64,000 nucleotides of DNA from Areca catechu (taxonomy: Eukaryota; Streptophyta; Magnoliopsida; Arecales; Arecaceae), in NCBI GenBank assembly GCA_021397845.1, contig CM038050.1:13706471-13770470 (forward strand). Reading direction: 5' to 3'. Below are positions 61,791 through 64,000 of the stretch, piece by piece. The notes beneath the pieces were generated by a model that did not search any database, was not told where the DNA came from, and worked only from the letters and a program-made list of their open reading frames with translations. Within the stretch, counting starts at the first letter, position 1, and every line of letters begins with the position of its first letter. The translations under genes were made by a program, and so were the position numbers.

Positions 61791-61802
61791 TGGTATCAGA
61801 GC
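61791..61802 (+). other. Copia primer binding site (initiator tRNA-Met type)
   Basis: TGGTATCAGAGC, the complement of the plant initiator tRNA-Met 3' end, in the right place after the LTR. Confidence 0.9.
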
Positions 61803-62185
61803 AACAAGGTTGCTCTAGCATGAATGTGTAGTATAAACATTATGAAATCAGTTTAATATCTTACAAGTACTCGGATTGAGTGCCTCACCAGGCCGTCCGA
61901 TCATAGGAGAGAAATAGGGCTGCAAGACCCTCACTTCCCATTCAAAGGGATCTCCTATGGCGTATTGGGGTGCCATTGTGAAGGACTCATGAAGAAGAAA
62001 AAGAAAAGAAAAAAGTAAAGATTAAAATATTTTGATCTTTATTATGTTCTAAATTTGAAGTCATAAAATGTTTTAGAAATGTTCTAAAGTTAGTTTATGA
62101 TTGTTATGTTAAATAGTTTAACATAAAATTCAAGTTTAGAAAAGACAAATTTTGGATTCCTGCATTTCTGTGCTCGGGTTGGATC

Positions 62186-62372
62186 AAGTGTCGACACTTA
62201 GCTTACCTAGTGTCGACACTTGGATGTCTATGTGTCGACACTTGGACTTCTGGGTGTCGACTCATGAACAAAAACACAGAAATTGGTTCACTGTTTTTCA
62301 CTGTGTATCGACCTGTCTCAGAGTAGTGTCGACACCTTGGTGTCGACACTTGCTACTGAAGTGTCGACACTT
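62186..62372 (+). repeat. Palindrome cluster in the copia leader
   Basis: Six perfect GTGTCGACAC cores and two degenerate ones (gtgtcgactc, gtgtatcgac) in under 200 bp, between PBS and gag. Spacing is irregular, unlike the LTR cluster. Confidence 0.92.
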
Positions 62373-63680
62373 CACAGTGAACAGAAATTCAAAAATTGGA
62401 TTTTCTTGTAAAAATATTTTATAAAGTTTACTGAAAATGTTTCAATCTGTTGTATGATTAACTTAATTATGAATTAAATAAATCTAAGTGACTAAATGAT
62501 CTAGGGATATGATTCTAAGATCTAAGTCATATTCATAACTTCGGATTAAATGGGTTAGCTTGAATTAGGTCTTAATTGGGTTAGACCTAAGTTTAGATGA
62601 ATTGGACTTAATAGAGAATTAACTTAATCAAATGTTGAGTTAAGGTTCTTCTCTAGTGTCTATCTAATAGTTAGATTGATTGGTCCATACATCTAAATAG
62701 ACTTAATCTTGGCTTCGTGGTAGGACCCAATTCCTTAGGCTAGCCTAATAGAAATTGGTGAACCAATTGGTGTCTAAGGTAAGTATGGCTTTTGATCTAT
62801 GGTTTTTGGGGCTATCTCTTTCTTGGCCAATGATATTGGTGTCTAAGGAAAGATGGTTAATGGCTTAACCCATAACCTTGATCTCACTTACCTGGCCAAT
62901 ATGGCCAACCAGATTTGATTAGTTAGCTCATTGATTCGAGTTAGCCCATGCCAATAAGGTTAATCAGCTTGACTGATTTAGGTGCCCATGGATTTTGTGG
63001 TTCATGTAACCCTTTCATTAACATATGAAGTTAGTGAAAGATAATCCATGACTTATCATTTCTCTTCTGTCACAACATGTATAAAACCTCTAAAATATTA
63101 GGTCCTTAAAAAGATGGAAATTATATGATAATTTTTGTCTTAGCCTCCCATTAAGGTGTTTGGTAATAAGTCCAGTAGTGGGGTGATTATTGGCAGATCC
63201 ATAGATCGGGTGGTCATCATACTATTGGAATTGCCATTCATTATATGATGACATAGTACAACTCTCTTAAACAGGTGGTCAGGTTAGCCGGCCAAAGTCG
63301 GGCTTGATCATTTGTTAGCTAGAAGCATTAAGATCGGTCATGTTAATAATGGTTGGACCTAACTGGGACATTCTTTAGCAGGTAGCCCAAAGACCGATTG
63401 AAGTGTTCCTGGGGCAAAATAAATTACTAGGAGTTGTTTGGAGAAACAACAGGTTATGAACCTACCTTTAGATGAGCATGGGTTGGCCGACCATAGTCGG
63501 GCTCATGCATTGTCTATTGGATTCTGGTACCCACTAAGGGATAAGTGTTATTCTTCGGATTGGAGGTAGAGGCTACCAGTCTGAATAAAATAGTGGGAGG
63601 AGCTTTTAGACAAAAGTCCATATCTTTAAGTTTTAAATAATTCATATACTAAATAGTCTTGGTTTTCTCTTTTTCAGATA

Positions 63681-64000
63681 ATGTCTACTAATCTGTCACT
63701 CGGGTCATTATTAGATAATGACAAGCTCATGGGACCCAACTTTGATAGCTGGTATCGAAGACTGAGAATTGTTCTCGAGCACGAACAGATCCTTTATGTA
63801 TTAACGGATCCGGCACCTGAGGGGCCAGCCCCCATCGCATATACTGCAGTCAGGGATGCTTATCAAAAGTGGGTCTCTGACCGTACTACGGTGCAGTGCA
63901 TTATGTTGGCTGCTATGAATGACGAGTTCAGTCGCAGATTCGAGGAGGCCCAACCGGAGGAAATCCTTCAAAAGTTGAAGGAATCTTTTGGTGCCCCAGA
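63681..64000 (+). CDS. Copia gag, N-terminal part (cut by window end)
   Basis: Open frame from MSTNLSLGSLLDNDKLMG to the window edge, preceded by ctctttttcagata. It carries the copia gag signature GPNFDSWYRRLRIVLEHEQI followed by WVSDRTTVQCIMLAAMNDEF. No stop appears in the ~106 codons visible, so this element may be more intact than the others in the window. Confidence 0.88.
   Translation, partial: MSTNLSLGSLLDNDKLMGPNFDSWYRRLRIVLEHEQILYVLTDPAPEGPAPIAYTAVRDAYQKWVSDRTTVQCIMLAAMNDEFSRRFEEAQPEEILQKLKESFGAP

Larger units (their letters stand above)
59672..64000 (+). mobile_element. Ty1/copia retrotransposon, 5' part, runs off the window
   Basis: LTR from 59672 (TGTTGGGAAATG), initiator-Met type primer binding site at 61791, an untranslated leader of about 1.9 kb, and the start of gag at 63681. 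The long LTR and long leader fit large copia elements of the SIRE/Maximus or related kind, but lineage is not settled here. Pol lies beyond the window. Confidence 0.88.

Noticed and set aside
1..64000. CRISPR arrays, bacterial operons, tRNA or rRNA genes
   Set aside because: The DNA is plant nuclear; the repeat arrays lack the spacer architecture of CRISPR, and no tRNA or rRNA gene was recognised by eye.
1..64000. Left and right copia pieces as two halves of one element spanning the window
   Set aside because: The left piece is a 3' end and the right piece a 5' end in the same orientation, so they cannot enclose the window as one element.

Overview
This is nuclear DNA of a flowering plant. 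It holds three intron-rich genes, two of them with plastid-type N-termini, set in a dense mosaic of LTR retrotransposons, MITEs and a large inverted-repeat DNA transposon. The protein style and element families would fit a monocot such as a palm, but nothing in the window fixes the species. All three host genes lie on the minus strand, and their exon/intron structures were worked out by hand from splice sites, phase and family motifs.

Left to right: (1) 1-2484, the 3' part of a decayed Ty1/copia element, cut by the window edge. (2) 4749-34146, a uroporphyrinogen III decarboxylase gene (tetrapyrrole, i.e. chlorophyll and heme, synthesis) with six exons. Its CDS is only about 1.2 kb but it spans 29.4 kb, because introns 2 and 1 each carry a complete Ty3/gypsy (Tat-type) retrotransposon: element A (9742-19890, minus orientation, TSD catat) and element B (21718-33317, plus orientation, TSD ctact). 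Both have two LTRs, gag, a broken pol with a second RNase H, and an extra gene block between integrase and the 3' LTR on the opposite strand, preceded by a TATA box. (3) 35838-44519, an eleven-exon chloroplast HAD-superfamily hydrolase-like gene with a 550-bp hAT-type MITE in its fourth intron. (4) About 44.76-45.7 kb, a very AT-rich block. (5) 49334-51954, a six-exon gene for a small HMG-box protein whose reading frame ends inside a TC/GA microsatellite that encodes a Ser-Leu tail. (6) About 53.27-59.41 kb, a foldback-like DNA transposon: long arms of ~190-bp tandem units in inverted orientation flank a decayed coding region with an Ulp1-type cysteine-protease domain. (7) 59499-59671, a GC-rich 68-bp tandem array, apparently broken by the ~2.1-kb LTR of (8), another Ty1/copia element (59672 to the window end) with a tRNA-Met primer binding site, clusters of the palindrome GTGTCGACAC, and the start of an open gag gene.

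The most unusual items are the paired Tat elements with antisense, TATA-driven, apparently spliced accessory genes; the Ulp1 element built from inverted tandem arrays; the microsatellite-coded tail of the HMG-box gene; and a probable GC-AG splice site on the UROD intron that took in 10 kb of retrotransposon.
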